A stretch of 64,000 nucleotides of DNA from Kibdelosporangium banguiense (GCF_017876405.1 NZ_JAGINW010000001.1:4229203-4293202), one strand, 5' to 3'. Positions 15,351 to 23,816 are shown, counted from the stretch's first letter. Notes: generated by a model from the sequence alone, not told the origin. Translations and numbers: made by a program.

Positions 15351-16121
15351 GTGCGTATTGCTCGTATTGCCCACTCCGAAGGGTTCGCCTACGCGGCGCT
15401 TGGCGACGCGGATGGCCAGGAAGTCGCGCTGGAGATCGCCGAACAGCCGTTCGTGAAGCCCACGTTCAGTGGGCGGAAGTGGCCGCTCGCCGACGTCCGG
15501 CTGCTGGCTCCGGTGCTGCCGACCAAGGTCGTCTGCATCGGCAAGAACTACGCCGACCACGCCCGCGAGATGGGTGGCGAGCCGCCTGCCGACCCTGTGA
15601 TGTTCATCAAGCCGTCGACGAGCGTGATCGGCCCGAACGCGGCCATCAAGCTGCCCGCCGACTCGTCCAGAGTGGACTTCGAGGGCGAGCTGGCGGTCGT
15701 GATCGGCCAGCCGTGCAAGGACGTGCCCGCCGAGAAGGCCGCGTCGGTCATCTTCGGCTACACGATCGGCAACGACGTGACCGCCCGCGATCAGCAGAAG
15801 GCCGACGGACAGTGGACGCGTGGCAAGGGCCACGACTCCTTCTGCCCGCTCGGCCCGTGGGTGGAGACCCAGCTGAAGGCCGAGGACCTGGCCATCCGCA
15901 CCGAGCTGGACGGCGAGGTCAAGCAGGACTCCCGGACCTCATTGCTCCTGCACGACATCCCCGAATTGATCGAATGGATCACGCGGGTGATGACATTGCT
16001 GCCCGGTGACGTGATCCTGACCGGCACTCCCGCAGGCGTCGGCCCGATGAAGGACGGCCAGTCCGTGTCGGTGACTGTCGAGGGCATCGGCACGCTCACC
16101 AACCCGGTGGTCACCAAGTAG
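15351..16121 (+). CDS. Fumarylacetoacetate hydrolase family protein
   Basis: A 256-residue FAH-fold protein. The conserved segments are CIGKNYADHAREMGGEPP, MFIKPSTSVIGP, DFEGELAVVIG (metal-binding glutamates), GYTIGNDVTARDQQ and GDVILTGTPAGVGPM near the C-terminus. Members cleave C-C bonds in beta-diketo acids or decarboxylate oxaloacetate; the substrate cannot be told from sequence. From memory this gene neighbours gltX in mycobacteria, as here, with a monooxygenase gene inserted between. The start is GTG 15351; TTAAAG at 15339-15344 lies close enough for a leaderless message. Confidence 0.85.
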   Translation: MRIARIAHSEGFAYAALGDADGQEVALEIAEQPFVKPTFSGRKWPLADVRLLAPVLPTKVVCIGKNYADHAREMGGEPPADPVMFIKPSTSVIGPNAAIKLPADSSRVDFEGELAVVIGQPCKDVPAEKAASVIFGYTIGNDVTARDQQKADGQWTRGKGHDSFCPLGPWVETQLKAEDLAIRTELDGEVKQDSRTSLLLHDIPELIEWITRVMTLLPGDVILTGTPAGVGPMKDGQSVSVTVEGIGTLTNPVVTK

Positions 16122-16130
16122 CAGCTTTCC

Positions 16131-16189
16131 TGTGCCCCCAATGCCACATTGGTGGCATCCGATGCCACCAATGTGGCATTGGGGGCACA
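16131..16189. terminator. 28-bp perfect inverted repeat between convergent genes
   Basis: 16131-16158 is the exact reverse complement of 16162-16189, with only 3 bases between. Each arm also contains a smaller repeat, ATGCCAC-ATT-GGTGGCAT, so alternative folds exist. It begins 10 bases after the FAH stop, ends 11 bases before the stop of the oppositely oriented monooxygenase gene, and is followed by GGTTTTTC on the + strand. It is a bidirectional terminator candidate. Confidence 0.75.
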
Positions 16190-16199
16190 GGTTTTTCTC

Positions 16200-17423
16200 T
16201 TAGCGGCGGGCGAAGTCGGGGGCATGCTCCGGACGCACCCCGATCGCCACGATGTATGCCGGAACTGCTCGAAGTGGCGGCAGGAGCCTCGTCAGGATTG
16301 TCGGCGTCTTCGGGTACGTGGTGCGCTTACCCGCCAGCACCGGGGTGAGCACCTTCGCGTGCAGGAAGCGTTGCAGTCCCTGGGCCACGACCATTGGCAG
16401 CCACCTGCGTCGGCGTACTTTCGCCAAATCCTCGGATTGCACCTTCCGCTCCAGCAATGGTTTCGCCAGCAATGCCGCTGCGGCTGCGGCATCTTGCACC
16501 GCGAGGTTGATGCCGATACCACCGACCGGCGACATCGCGTGCGCGGCATCCCCGATGCAAAGCAGGCCGTCCCGGTGCCATTGGTGCAGGCGATTGAGCT
16601 TGACGTCCAGCACTTTGACCTCGTCCATGCTCTGGATTGCACCGACCTTGTCGGCCAGATCGGGCTCGATGCGCACCACGCGATCTCGGAACGCCTGCAG
16701 TCCTTCCGCACGCAATTGCGGGTCATTGCCCTTGCGGGCCAGGTAGGCAATCTGGAAGTAGTGGTCCCGGTTGATCATCAGCAGCAGTTCGCGGTCGCCG
16801 ATCCGGAACTGGATGTCACCCAGTCCACCGGTGTCGCGCTCGTCGCGTGGCAGCCGGAACCACCACGCGTCCAGCGGCACCGGGAATTCCTCCGGCACCA
16901 GCCCGGCTTCCTCGCGCAGCACCGACGATCGTCCGTCACACGCGACAGTCAGGTCGGCGTGCAGTTCGCCTTCGGTGCCGTCGGTTGTGCGATACCGCAC
17001 GCCGGTGACTTTGGCGCCGTCCTTGAGCAGGCCGGTGACCTCGGTGTTCATCCGCAGTGTGTACGTGGCCTCCTGCTTGCCCGCGTCCGCCAGCAGATCG
17101 AGGAAGTCCCACTGCGGCACGATCGCGATGTAGTTGTACGGCGCGCGTAGCCGCCTGATGTCCCCGAGCACCTGGACCCGGTCGCCTGCGGGAAAACCGA
17201 TGGTCTCCACCTTCGACTGCGGCAACTGCCGGAACTGCTTGCCCAGCCCCAGTTCGTCGATCATGCGGATCGTCGAGGCGTGCACCGTGTCGCCGCGGAA
17301 GTCCCGCAGGAAGTCGGAATGCTTCTCCAGCACGGTGACCTCCACACCGGCGCGCGCCAGCAACAGCCCGAGAACCATGCCGGCCGGTCCGCCCCCGACG
17401 ATCGCGCAGGTCGTGCGCTCCAT
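16200..17423 (-). CDS. FAD-dependent aromatic-ring-type monooxygenase
   Basis: A 407-residue class A flavoprotein hydroxylase. The three fingerprint motifs are present: CAIVGGGPAGMVLGLLLARAG (about 6-26, in outline), the DG motif LTVACDGRSSVLRE (near 158-171), and CIGDAAHAMSPVGGIGINLAVQDA (near 290). Such enzymes use NAD(P)H and oxygen to hydroxylate aromatic or polyketide substrates; the substrate here is unknown. The start codon has GGAAGGGG seven bases upstream and a palindrome at 17442-17457 lies over its promoter. It is inserted between two genes that are neighbours in related genomes, suggesting acquisition. Confidence 0.85.
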   Translation of the reverse strand: MERTTCAIVGGGPAGMVLGLLLARAGVEVTVLEKHSDFLRDFRGDTVHASTIRMIDELGLGKQFRQLPQSKVETIGFPAGDRVQVLGDIRRLRAPYNYIAIVPQWDFLDLLADAGKQEATYTLRMNTEVTGLLKDGAKVTGVRYRTTDGTEGELHADLTVACDGRSSVLREEAGLVPEEFPVPLDAWWFRLPRDERDTGGLGDIQFRIGDRELLLMINRDHYFQIAYLARKGNDPQLRAEGLQAFRDRVVRIEPDLADKVGAIQSMDEVKVLDVKLNRLHQWHRDGLLCIGDAAHAMSPVGGIGINLAVQDAAAAAALLAKPLLERKVQSEDLAKVRRRRWLPMVVAQGLQRFLHAKVLTPVLAGKRTTYPKTPTILTRLLPPLRAVPAYIVAIGVRPEHAPDFARR

Positions 17424-17441
17424 CTCGAACCCCTTCCAATT

Positions 17442-17457
17442 TTCAACAGCAGTTGAA
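17442..17457. promoter_or_regulatory. Candidate operator for the monooxygenase gene
   Basis: TTCAAC-AGCA-GTTGAA is an inverted repeat with 6-base arms, 18 bases upstream of the monooxygenase start. Repeats of this form (TTCAAC/GTTGAA) are typical targets of MarR- and TetR-type regulators. No such regulator gene is adjacent; a MarR gene exists at 63441-63866 but is far away. Confidence 0.45.
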
Positions 17458-17525
17458 TAACTTCAGGGTGCTCTTGTCGGGCTGTGACGTCAAGTCGCCG
17501 TCACCCGGTTAGGCTCACCCCTGTT

Positions 17526-19013
17526 ATGAACAACACGCCACCTCTCGCGGGCGTACGAGTCCGCTTCTGCCCTTCACCGACCGGCACCCCGCATGTCGGT
17601 CTGATCCGTACCGCCCTGTTCAACTGGGCCTTCGCCCGGCATCACGGTGGTGAGCTGGTCTTCCGGATCGAGGACACCGACGCCTCGCGGGACTCCGAGG
17701 AGAGCTACAACGCTCTGCTGGACGCGTTGACCTGGCTGGGAATCGACTGGGACGAAGGCCCCGAGGTCGGCGGCGACCACGGGCCGTACCGCCAGAGCCA
17801 GCGCGGTGAGATCTACACCGACGTCGCCCGCAGGCTCCTGGAAGCCGGCGAGCTCTACGAGTCCTTCTCGAGTCCCGACGAGGTCGACGAGCGGCGCAGG
17901 GCCGCGGGCCAGGACACAAAACTGGGCTACGACAACGCCGACCGGCACACGACCGACGAGCAGAAGGCCGAATTCCGCGCGCAAGGCCGTGAACCGGTGC
18001 TGCGGCTGCGGATGCCCGACGAGGACATCACCTTCCAGGACCTGATCCGTGGCGAGGTGACCTTCAAGGCTGGCAGCGTGCCTGACCCTGTTCTGGTACG
18101 GGCCAACGGCGCGCCGCTGTACACGTTGACCAACCCGGTCGACGACGCGTTGATGCGTATTACCCACATCCTGCGCGGCGAGGACCTGTTGCCGTCCACG
18201 CCGCGGCAGATCGCGCTTTTCGCGGCGTTGCAGCGGATCGGCGTGGCGGAGTCCATCCCGGACTATGCGCATCTGCCGCTGGTGCGTGGCGAGGGCAACC
18301 GCAAGCTGTCCAAGCGGGACCCCGAATCGAACCTGTTCGCCTACCGGGAGCGCGGGTTCCTGCCCGAAGGCATGCTGAACTACCTGGCGCTGCTGGGCTG
18401 GGCGATTGCCGAGGACCGGGACATTTTCAGCATGTCCGAAATGGTGCAGGCCTTCGACATCGGCAAGGTCAGCTCCAACCCGGCGCGTTTCGACCTGAAA
18501 AAGGCCGAGGCCATCAACGCCACCCACCTGCGTGCGCTCGGCCAGGACGATTTCGTCGAGCGGACCCTGCCTTACCTGGCGGCCGCGGGACTCATCGCCG
18601 AGAAACCGACCGACGAGCAGCGAACGCTGTTCACCGCGGCCGCGCCGCTGATTCAGGAACGCCTGATCGTGCTGTCGGACGCGGTGGGAATGGTGCGGTT
18701 CCTGTTCCAGTCCGAAGAGGACTTCGCCCCCGAGCCCGACTCGGCGGCCAAAGCCCTTGGCCAGGACGCACACCCCGTGCTCGACGCGGCGATCGCGGCC
18801 CTTGAAGCGGTGTCCGACTGGACTACACCGGCCATCGAGGAAGCGTTGAAGGCGGCCCTGATCGACGGTCTGGGGCTCAAACCCCGCAAGGCGTTCGCTC
18901 CGGTCCGGGTCGCGGTGACCGGCCGCACGGTGTCGCCGCCGCTGTACGAGTCGCTCGAGTTGCTGGGTCGTGAGAGAACTCTCACCCGCATGAGGCAGGC
19001 ACGTAACGCCTGA
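17526..19013 (+). CDS. gltX: Glutamyl-tRNA synthetase
   Basis: A 495-residue class I synthetase charging tRNA-Glu, and probably also tRNA-Gln before amidation since actinobacteria use that route. The HIGH-type motif is in CPSPTGTPHVGLIRTALFNW and the KMSKS-type motif is KLSKRDPES. The anticodon-binding domain fills the last 180 residues. ATG 17526 is preferred over the extended frame from 17484; TAGGCT at 17510-17515 would give a nearly leaderless message. The tRNA-Gln and tRNA-Glu genes lie only 1 kb downstream. Confidence 0.95.
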   Translation: MNNTPPLAGVRVRFCPSPTGTPHVGLIRTALFNWAFARHHGGELVFRIEDTDASRDSEESYNALLDALTWLGIDWDEGPEVGGDHGPYRQSQRGEIYTDVARRLLEAGELYESFSSPDEVDERRRAAGQDTKLGYDNADRHTTDEQKAEFRAQGREPVLRLRMPDEDITFQDLIRGEVTFKAGSVPDPVLVRANGAPLYTLTNPVDDALMRITHILRGEDLLPSTPRQIALFAALQRIGVAESIPDYAHLPLVRGEGNRKLSKRDPESNLFAYRERGFLPEGMLNYLALLGWAIAEDRDIFSMSEMVQAFDIGKVSSNPARFDLKKAEAINATHLRALGQDDFVERTLPYLAAAGLIAEKPTDEQRTLFTAAAPLIQERLIVLSDAVGMVRFLFQSEEDFAPEPDSAAKALGQDAHPVLDAAIAALEAVSDWTTPAIEEALKAALIDGLGLKPRKAFAPVRVAVTGRTVSPPLYESLELLGRERTLTRMRQARNA

Positions 19014-19041
19014 GGGTCGTCGATCCGATACAGGCAGTTTG

Positions 19042-19063
19042 GCCCCCTTGGCGACAAGGGGGC
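19042..19063. terminator. Terminator after gltX
   Basis: GCCCCCTTG (19042-19050) pairs with CAAGGGGGC (19055-19063), nine perfect pairs and a 4-base loop, 28 bases after the gltX stop. Confidence 0.75.
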
Positions 19064-19138
19064 TTAACCGTGTCAGTGACCCAACAATCACCTCGTTAGC
19101 CGAATCGCAAACAGGGGTGACACGCCTATCGTTCCTGG

Positions 19139-19912
19139 ATGGCATCAGCGCTGGAGTTGCGGTCCGACCTTCTCGGATCGGTGGCCAATCCACCGGTAAT
19201 CGCGGCGGTCTGTCTGGACATCGACGACACCCTCGTCGATTTCACCTCGGCCGCCAGATCCGCATTATTCGCGCTGATCGGCCGAGATGACATGTGGCCC
19301 GCTTGGCAGCACACGACAGACGAGTACGTCGCTCGTGCGGTATCCGGCGAACTTGATCCCCGCACGATGCGTATGCAGCGGACCAAGGCATTCCTGACCG
19401 ACCTGGGAGTGCTGCTCGACGACGAGACCGTGGCCATGCTCGAAGATCGCCGGCAGACCCAGATGTGCAGCGGCTGGCAGCTCTACCCCGACACCTTGGC
19501 CTGCCTCGACTGGCTGCGCGCGGCCGGCCTCAAACTCGCCGCTGTGACGAACGCCTCGGGCCCGGCCCAGCGCGACAAACTGGCCTGCCTCGGCCTCACC
19601 CGCTTCTTCGACGCCGTGGTCATCGCCGGCGAGCTCGGCGTCTCCAAACCCCGCCCGGAGATCTTCCACGCCGCCTGCCAGCAACTTCAGGTCCCCCCAG
19701 AGCAGACAGTGCACGTCGGCGACCGCCTCGACCTGGACGCCATCGGCGCCCACGAAGCCGGCCTGCACGCGATCTGGCTCGACCGCGACGACCTCCCGAC
19801 CAGCCGCGTCCCCCAGGGTGTGCACGTCATCCCAGACCTTTCCGAGCTGCCGTCCCTGCTCGTCAGCGAGTACGTCACCCCCTCGCTGACGGTCCCATCG
19901 CCCCGAGCCTGA
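19139..19912 (+). CDS. HAD-superfamily hydrolase
   Basis: A 257-residue phosphatase-like protein. Motif I is CLDIDDTLVDFT (near 24-35), motif II the T in AVTNASGPAQR, motif III the Lys in GVSKPRPEIFHAAC and motif IV HVGDRLDLDAIGAHEAGL, all in the right order, with an alpha-helical cap between I and II. The substrate is unknown. ATG 19139 lies 6 bases after TATCGT (19127-19132), another leaderless arrangement. The gene sits between gltX and the tRNA genes. Confidence 0.85.
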   Translation: MASALELRSDLLGSVANPPVIAAVCLDIDDTLVDFTSAARSALFALIGRDDMWPAWQHTTDEYVARAVSGELDPRTMRMQRTKAFLTDLGVLLDDETVAMLEDRRQTQMCSGWQLYPDTLACLDWLRAAGLKLAAVTNASGPAQRDKLACLGLTRFFDAVVIAGELGVSKPRPEIFHAACQQLQVPPEQTVHVGDRLDLDAIGAHEAGLHAIWLDRDDLPTSRVPQGVHVIPDLSELPSLLVSEYVTPSLTVPSPRA

Positions 19913-19986
19913 CCCCCGATTTTCGGGCCCCCGGGCGGTGGTCTACTATCTGTTCCGGCGCCAAGGACAGCAGTCAGTGACGCCGG

Positions 19987-20058
19987 TGGGGTATGGTGTA
20001 ATTGGCAGCACGACTGATTCTGGTTCAGTTAGTCTAGGTTCGAGTCCTGGTACCCCAG
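19987..20058 (+). tRNA. tRNA-Gln (anticodon CUG)
   Basis: A complete cloverleaf: acceptor TGGGGTA (19987-19993) with TACCCCA (20051-20057), D arm GGTGTAATTGGCAGC, anticodon stem ACTGA/TCAGT around loop TTCTGGT with CTG at 20020-20022, and T arm with GGTTCGAGTCC. The discriminator is G20058. CCA is not encoded. Confidence 0.95.
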
Positions 20059-20120
20059 CGAGAGAGTCCCCAGCACCACGTGCTAGGATTCCCTCAGTAA
20101 AAAAGAACAAGAAAGTTCCT

Positions 20121-20193
20121 GGCCCCGTCGTCTAGCGGCCTAGGACGCCGCCCTCTCAAGGCGGTAGCGCGGGTTCAAATCCCGTCGGGGCTA
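20121..20193 (+). tRNA. tRNA-Glu (anticodon CUC)
   Basis: A complete cloverleaf: acceptor GGCCCCG (20121-20127) with CGGGGCT (20186-20192), anticodon stem CCGCC/GGCGG around loop CTCTCAA with CTC at 20155-20157, T arm with GGTTCAAATCC, discriminator A20193, no encoded CCA. It is 62 bases after tRNA-Gln and probably on one transcript. Confidence 0.95.
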
Positions 20194-20202
20194 CGCGAGT
20201 GG

Positions 20203-20242
20203 GCGAGCTATGGTCGGTGTTTCGCACCTTTCCATAGCTCGC
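20203..20242 (+). terminator. Hairpin after the tRNA pair
   Basis: GCGAGCTATGG (20203-20213) pairs perfectly with CCATAGCTCGC (20232-20242), followed within 8 bases by TATTATTTTG. It begins 10 bases after tRNA-Glu and is the likely end of the tRNA transcript. Confidence 0.7.
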
Positions 20243-20991
20243 TTCGCTATTATTTTGGGGGCCCAGCCGCCAAACCCCCGGGCGCACGTGTTTTTGCTTG
20301 GGTTGGGTTTTTGCTGCGGGACATTGTTTGGCTTTCGTCTCCTCCTCAAATTTTGGCTTGGGGCCTGCTTTCGCAGGGGTCGCGGCTTTGGGTTGCGCTC
20401 CAGCCAGGGCAGCTTGGGGATCTGTTCCAGCGTGAGGGCTCACATCGTGAAGCATGCGCAATCACAAGGGGCTCGCTCCAACTGCGTGGTGTGCTGAGGG
20501 GTGGCGTGCAACGGCGGAGAGGTTCTGGCGGGCCCGGACTCAAAGAGCGTCGGTTGGCGCCCGAGGAAGCTTCGAAAGCGCGTTAGCGCACCAAGGTTCG
20601 CCCCTGAGTGTCCTCACCCTCGGTCGGCCTGGGCGAAGCCTGATCACACAAGCTCAGGGCACCGCAGAGCAGCGGCGACCAGCCCAAGCCCGGCGCCCAG
20701 CAACGAAACCCAACCTCAGACCCGAGCCGCCTTTCAGCGACATGCATTGACACTGGATGGCGCCGGCGGTCGGAAGCGTGCGGTGCCCTGGGCTTGTGTG
20801 GTTACCCTGGGCAGGCCGATCGAGGGTGGGGGCGCGAACCGCTCTTCCGTCCTCATCTGAGGGAGGTTTGCCTGCCCGGCAGGGCATATCTCTCAACAGA
20901 TGAGGAGCCGCAATCACAGCAGCGGGGTAGATGCCTTCTCAGGTGGAGTGTCGCGATCGCGGTGATGTCCGAAGTGGATGTCCAATGGAGA
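20243..20991. other. About 750 bases with no recognisable gene
   Basis: Frames on both strands here are short, rich in Arg/Pro/Ser, and resemble no family. The first 200 bases have T- and G-rich runs unlike coding DNA around them. One structured piece stands out: CCTCATCTG (20851-20859) and CAGATGAGG (20897-20905) form a 9-bp stem enclosing a smaller TGCCC/GGGCA stem (20872-20885 region). A minus frame ending in APTGFEPALPP reads across the tRNA and is an artefact. Whether this is decayed sequence or contains a small RNA cannot be told. Confidence 0.4.
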
Positions 20992-21017
20992 CACCCCCGG
21001 GTGGGGGCCCGGGGGTG
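20992..21017. terminator. Terminator after the IclR regulator gene
   Basis: CACCCCCGGG (20992-21001) pairs perfectly with CCCGGGGGTG (21008-21017) around a 6-base loop, 5 bases beyond the stop of the minus-strand regulator gene. Confidence 0.65.
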
Positions 21018-21021
21018 GGGG

Positions 21022-21723
21022 TCAGAGTCGGTTGTGGAGGGCGTCGGCGGCGGCGAGGAGGTCGGCTGCCCAGCGGGAGCCTGGTCTGCGGCCCATTCGG
21101 TCGATGGGGCCGGAAACCGACACAGCAGCCACAACGTTCCCTTGTCCATCACGCACCGGTGCCGACACACTGGCCACTCCTGGCTCACGTTCCGCAACGG
21201 ATTGTGCCCAGCCCCGGCGGCGGACCTCAAGCAGGGCACGCTCTCCGAAGACCGCGTCGTTCAGCAGTGCTCGCTGGGTGCCGGGATCTGCCCAAGCGGC
21301 AAGGACCTTCGCACCGGAGCCCGCGGTCATCGGGAGACGGGCTCCCACTGGCACTGTGTCGCGTAGACCGCTTGGGGGTTCGGCGGCGCAGACGCAGATT
21401 CTGTGCATCCCGTCACGGCGGTAGAGCTGCACGCTTTCGCCGGTGATGTCCCGCAGTCTTGGCAGGACTGCGTTCGCGGCGTCCAGCAGTGGGTCGGTCG
21501 CGCCGCCCGCCAGTTCCGAGAGGGCCGCGCCTGGGCGCCACCTGCCGTCAGAACCTCGGCGTAGCAACCGATGTACTTCCAGGCCGACGGCGAGCCGGTG
21601 CGCGGTCGCCCGCGGCAGACCGGTTTTCGTGCAAAGTTCCGCCAGGCCACAGGGTTCCTTGGCAACGGCCTGCAACACGGCCATTGCTTTGTCCAGTACC
21701 CCGATTCCGCTATGCTGTCCCAC
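21022..21723 (-). CDS. ndgR: IclR-family regulator, NdgR-like, divergent from leuCD
   Basis: A 233-residue IclR protein: winged helix at the N-terminus (GVLDKAMAVLQAV, then LPRATAHRLAVGLE) and an effector domain with GSGAKVLAAWADP and ASVSAPVRDGQGNVVAAVSVSGP. In Streptomyces NdgR, and in Corynebacterium LtbR, the gene lies divergent from leuCD and controls it; gene position and sequence fit that group. The start is GTG 21723, with a -10 TAGTAT (21730-21735, minus strand) 6 bases upstream and TGGACA 18 bases further, so it too looks leaderless. Effector binding was not inferred. Confidence 0.85.
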   Translation of the reverse strand: MGQHSGIGVLDKAMAVLQAVAKEPCGLAELCTKTGLPRATAHRLAVGLEVHRLLRRGSDGRWRPGAALSELAGGATDPLLDAANAVLPRLRDITGESVQLYRRDGMHRICVCAAEPPSGLRDTVPVGARLPMTAGSGAKVLAAWADPGTQRALLNDAVFGERALLEVRRRGWAQSVAEREPGVASVSAPVRDGQGNVVAAVSVSGPIDRMGRRPGSRWAADLLAAADALHNRL

Positions 21724-21729
21724 ACACCG

Positions 21730-21770
21730 ATACTAACTTCCCGATATCTGAGATGTCCAGTATGCGGGAA
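21730..21770. promoter_or_regulatory. ndgR-leuC promoter region with inverted repeat
   Basis: The minus-strand ndgR promoter (-10 complement at 21730-21735) lies inside a region carrying the inverted repeat TTCCCG (21738-21743) ... CGGGAA (21765-21770) and a second one, ATACT (21730-21734) ... AGTAT (21759-21763). A regulator bound here could control both divergent genes. Assigning it to NdgR is inference. Confidence 0.45.
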
Positions 21771-21804
21771 CCACCACATTTCCAAGCAATCAGTTGGAGG
21801 AGCG

Positions 21805-23208
21805 ATGGGCCACACGCTCGCTGAGAAAGTGTGGAACTCACACGTAGTACGTCGAGGCGACGGCGACGAGCCGGATCTCCTCTACATCGATCTGCACCTC
21901 GTGCACGAAGTGACCAGCCCGCAGGCGTTCGACGGCCTGCGTCAGGCCGGCCGCCCGGTTCGCCGCACCGATCTCACTGTGGCGACCGAGGATCACAATG
22001 TGCCGACGGTCGACATCCAGCTGCCGATCGCCGATCCGGTCTCCCGTACCCAGGTCGAGACTCTTCGCCGCAACTGCGCCGAGTTCGGCGTCCCGCTGTA
22101 TCAGATGGGCCACGACGAGCAGGGCATCGTGCATGTCATCGGCCCGCAGCTCGGTCTGACCCAGCCGGGAATGACCGTGGTCTGCGGCGACAGCCACACA
22201 TCCACGCACGGCGCGTTCGGCGCGATGGCGTTCGGCATCGGCACGTCCGAGGTCGAGCACGTGCTGGCCACCCAGACGCTTCCGTTGCGGCCGTTCAAGA
22301 CGATGGCGATCAACGTCTCGGGCTCGCTGCGCCCCGGCGTGACGGCCAAGGACATCATCCTCGCCGTCATCGCCAAGATCGGTACCGGCGGCGGCCAGGG
22401 TTACGTCCTGGAGTACCGCGGCAGTGCCATCGAGGAGCTGTCGATGGAAGCCCGGATGACCGTGTGCAACATGTCCATCGAGGCCGGCGCCCGCGCCGGG
22501 CTCATCGCGCCGGACGAAACCACGTTCGCGTATCTGAAGGGCCGCGAGCACGCCCCTCAGGGCGAGCAGTGGGATGAGGCTGTGGCCGCTTGGAAGCAGC
22601 TGCGCACCGATGATGACGCTGTCTTCGATCACGAGGTCCACCTCGACGCCGACGAGCTCACCCCCTTCGTGACGTGGGGCACGAACCCCGGTCAGGGCCT
22701 GCCCTTGTCCGAAAACGTTCCTGACCCGGAGCAGATCGCCGACGAGAACGAGCGCACCGCTGCCGAGAAGGCCCTGTCCTACATGGACCTCAAGCCGGGC
22801 ACGCCGCTGCGGGACATCCCGGTCGACACCGTCTTCCTCGGTTCCTGCACCAACGGCCGGATCGAGGACCTGCGGGCCGCCGCGGACGTGCTGCGCGGGC
22901 ACAAGGTCGCAACCGGAGTACGGATGCTGGTCGTCCCCGGTTCAATGCGGGTCCGTCAGGCCGCCGAGTCCGAGGGTCTGCACGAGGTTTTCCTCACCGC
23001 CGGGGCCGAGTGGCGTTCCGCCGGATGCTCCATGTGCCTTGGCATGAACCCCGACCAGCTCAAGCCGGGCGAGCGCAGCGCATCGACATCCAACCGCAAC
23101 TTTGAGGGCAGGCAGGGCAAGGGCGGCCGCACGCACCTGGTTTCTCCGCTGGTAGCGGCTGCCACAGCCGTTCGCGGCACCCTCTCCTCCCCCGAAGACC
23201 TGGACTGA
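21805..23208 (+). CDS. leuC: 3-isopropylmalate dehydratase large subunit
   Basis: A 467-residue aconitase-family protein that with LeuD isomerises 2- to 3-isopropylmalate, and likely also citramalate to 3-methylmalate. The three [4Fe-4S] cysteines are in FLGSCTNGRIEDL (one) and GCSMCLGMNPDQL (two), with the substrate segment GDSHTSTHGAFGAMAFGIGTSEVEHVL further upstream. ATG 21805 has GGAGG five bases before it; the open frame to 21571 overlaps the regulator and is rejected. leuD follows after 14 bases. Confidence 0.95.
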   Translation: MGHTLAEKVWNSHVVRRGDGDEPDLLYIDLHLVHEVTSPQAFDGLRQAGRPVRRTDLTVATEDHNVPTVDIQLPIADPVSRTQVETLRRNCAEFGVPLYQMGHDEQGIVHVIGPQLGLTQPGMTVVCGDSHTSTHGAFGAMAFGIGTSEVEHVLATQTLPLRPFKTMAINVSGSLRPGVTAKDIILAVIAKIGTGGGQGYVLEYRGSAIEELSMEARMTVCNMSIEAGARAGLIAPDETTFAYLKGREHAPQGEQWDEAVAAWKQLRTDDDAVFDHEVHLDADELTPFVTWGTNPGQGLPLSENVPDPEQIADENERTAAEKALSYMDLKPGTPLRDIPVDTVFLGSCTNGRIEDLRAAADVLRGHKVATGVRMLVVPGSMRVRQAAESEGLHEVFLTAGAEWRSAGCSMCLGMNPDQLKPGERSASTSNRNFEGRQGKGGRTHLVSPLVAAATAVRGTLSSPEDLD

Positions 23209-23222
23209 AGGAAGAGCACGTC

Positions 23223-23816
23223 ATGGAGCCGTTCACTACTCACACCGGGGTCGGAGTACCCCTGCGCCGGTCCAACGTGGACACGGACCAGATCATCCCG
23301 GCGGTCTACCTGAAGCGGGTCAGCAAGACGGGGTTCGAGGACGGCCTGTTCGCCGCCTGGCGGCAGGACGAGCAGTTCGTGCTCAACGTCGAGCCGTACT
23401 CCCGGGGCAGCGTGCTGGTGGCCGGACCGGACTTCGGGACCGGCTCGTCGCGGGAGCACGCCGTCTGGGCGCTGTCCAACTACGGGTTCCGGGCGGTCAT
23501 CTCCTCCCGGTTCGCCGACATCTTCCGCGGCAACGCGGGCAAACAGGGTCTGCTGGCGGCACAGTGCGAACAGCACGACATCGAGCAGCTGTGGAAGCTC
23601 CTGGAGGCCGAGCCGGGTACGGAAGTGACCGTCGACCTGCGAGAAAGGCTTGTCACAGCGAAGGAGTTCACGGCCGGGTTCACCATCGACGACTACACCC
23701 GTTGGCGCCTCTTGGAAGGGCTGGACGACATCGCGCTGACACTTCGACACGCCGGAGCCATCGATTCGTTCGAAGCTTCGCGCCCGGCCTTCAAGCCCGT
23801 CACAACCCTTGCCTGA
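23223..23816 (+). CDS. leuD: 3-isopropylmalate dehydratase small subunit
   Basis: A 197-residue swivel-domain partner of LeuC. It has the family segments NVDTDQIIPAVYLKR (near 20-34), GPDFGTGSSREHAVWAL (near 66-82) and SRFADIFRGNAGKQGLL. ATG 23223 follows AAGGAAGAG. Length is usual. It ends the leuCD operon; the next gene starts after 165 bases. Confidence 0.95.
   Translation: MEPFTTHTGVGVPLRRSNVDTDQIIPAVYLKRVSKTGFEDGLFAAWRQDEQFVLNVEPYSRGSVLVAGPDFGTGSSREHAVWALSNYGFRAVISSRFADIFRGNAGKQGLLAAQCEQHDIEQLWKLLEAEPGTEVTVDLRERLVTAKEFTAGFTIDDYTRWRLLEGLDDIALTLRHAGAIDSFEASRPAFKPVTTLA

Noticed and set aside
20156..20461. 101-codon minus frame ending APTGFEPALPP
   Set aside because: Its end is the antisense of tRNA-Glu; this peptide is a frequent annotation artefact near tRNA genes.
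21739..21827. Leader peptide before leuC
   Set aside because: A short frame from the ATG at 21752 exists but holds no Leu codon run and overlaps the leuC ribosome site, so it is not a sensor like those at ilvB and cimA.
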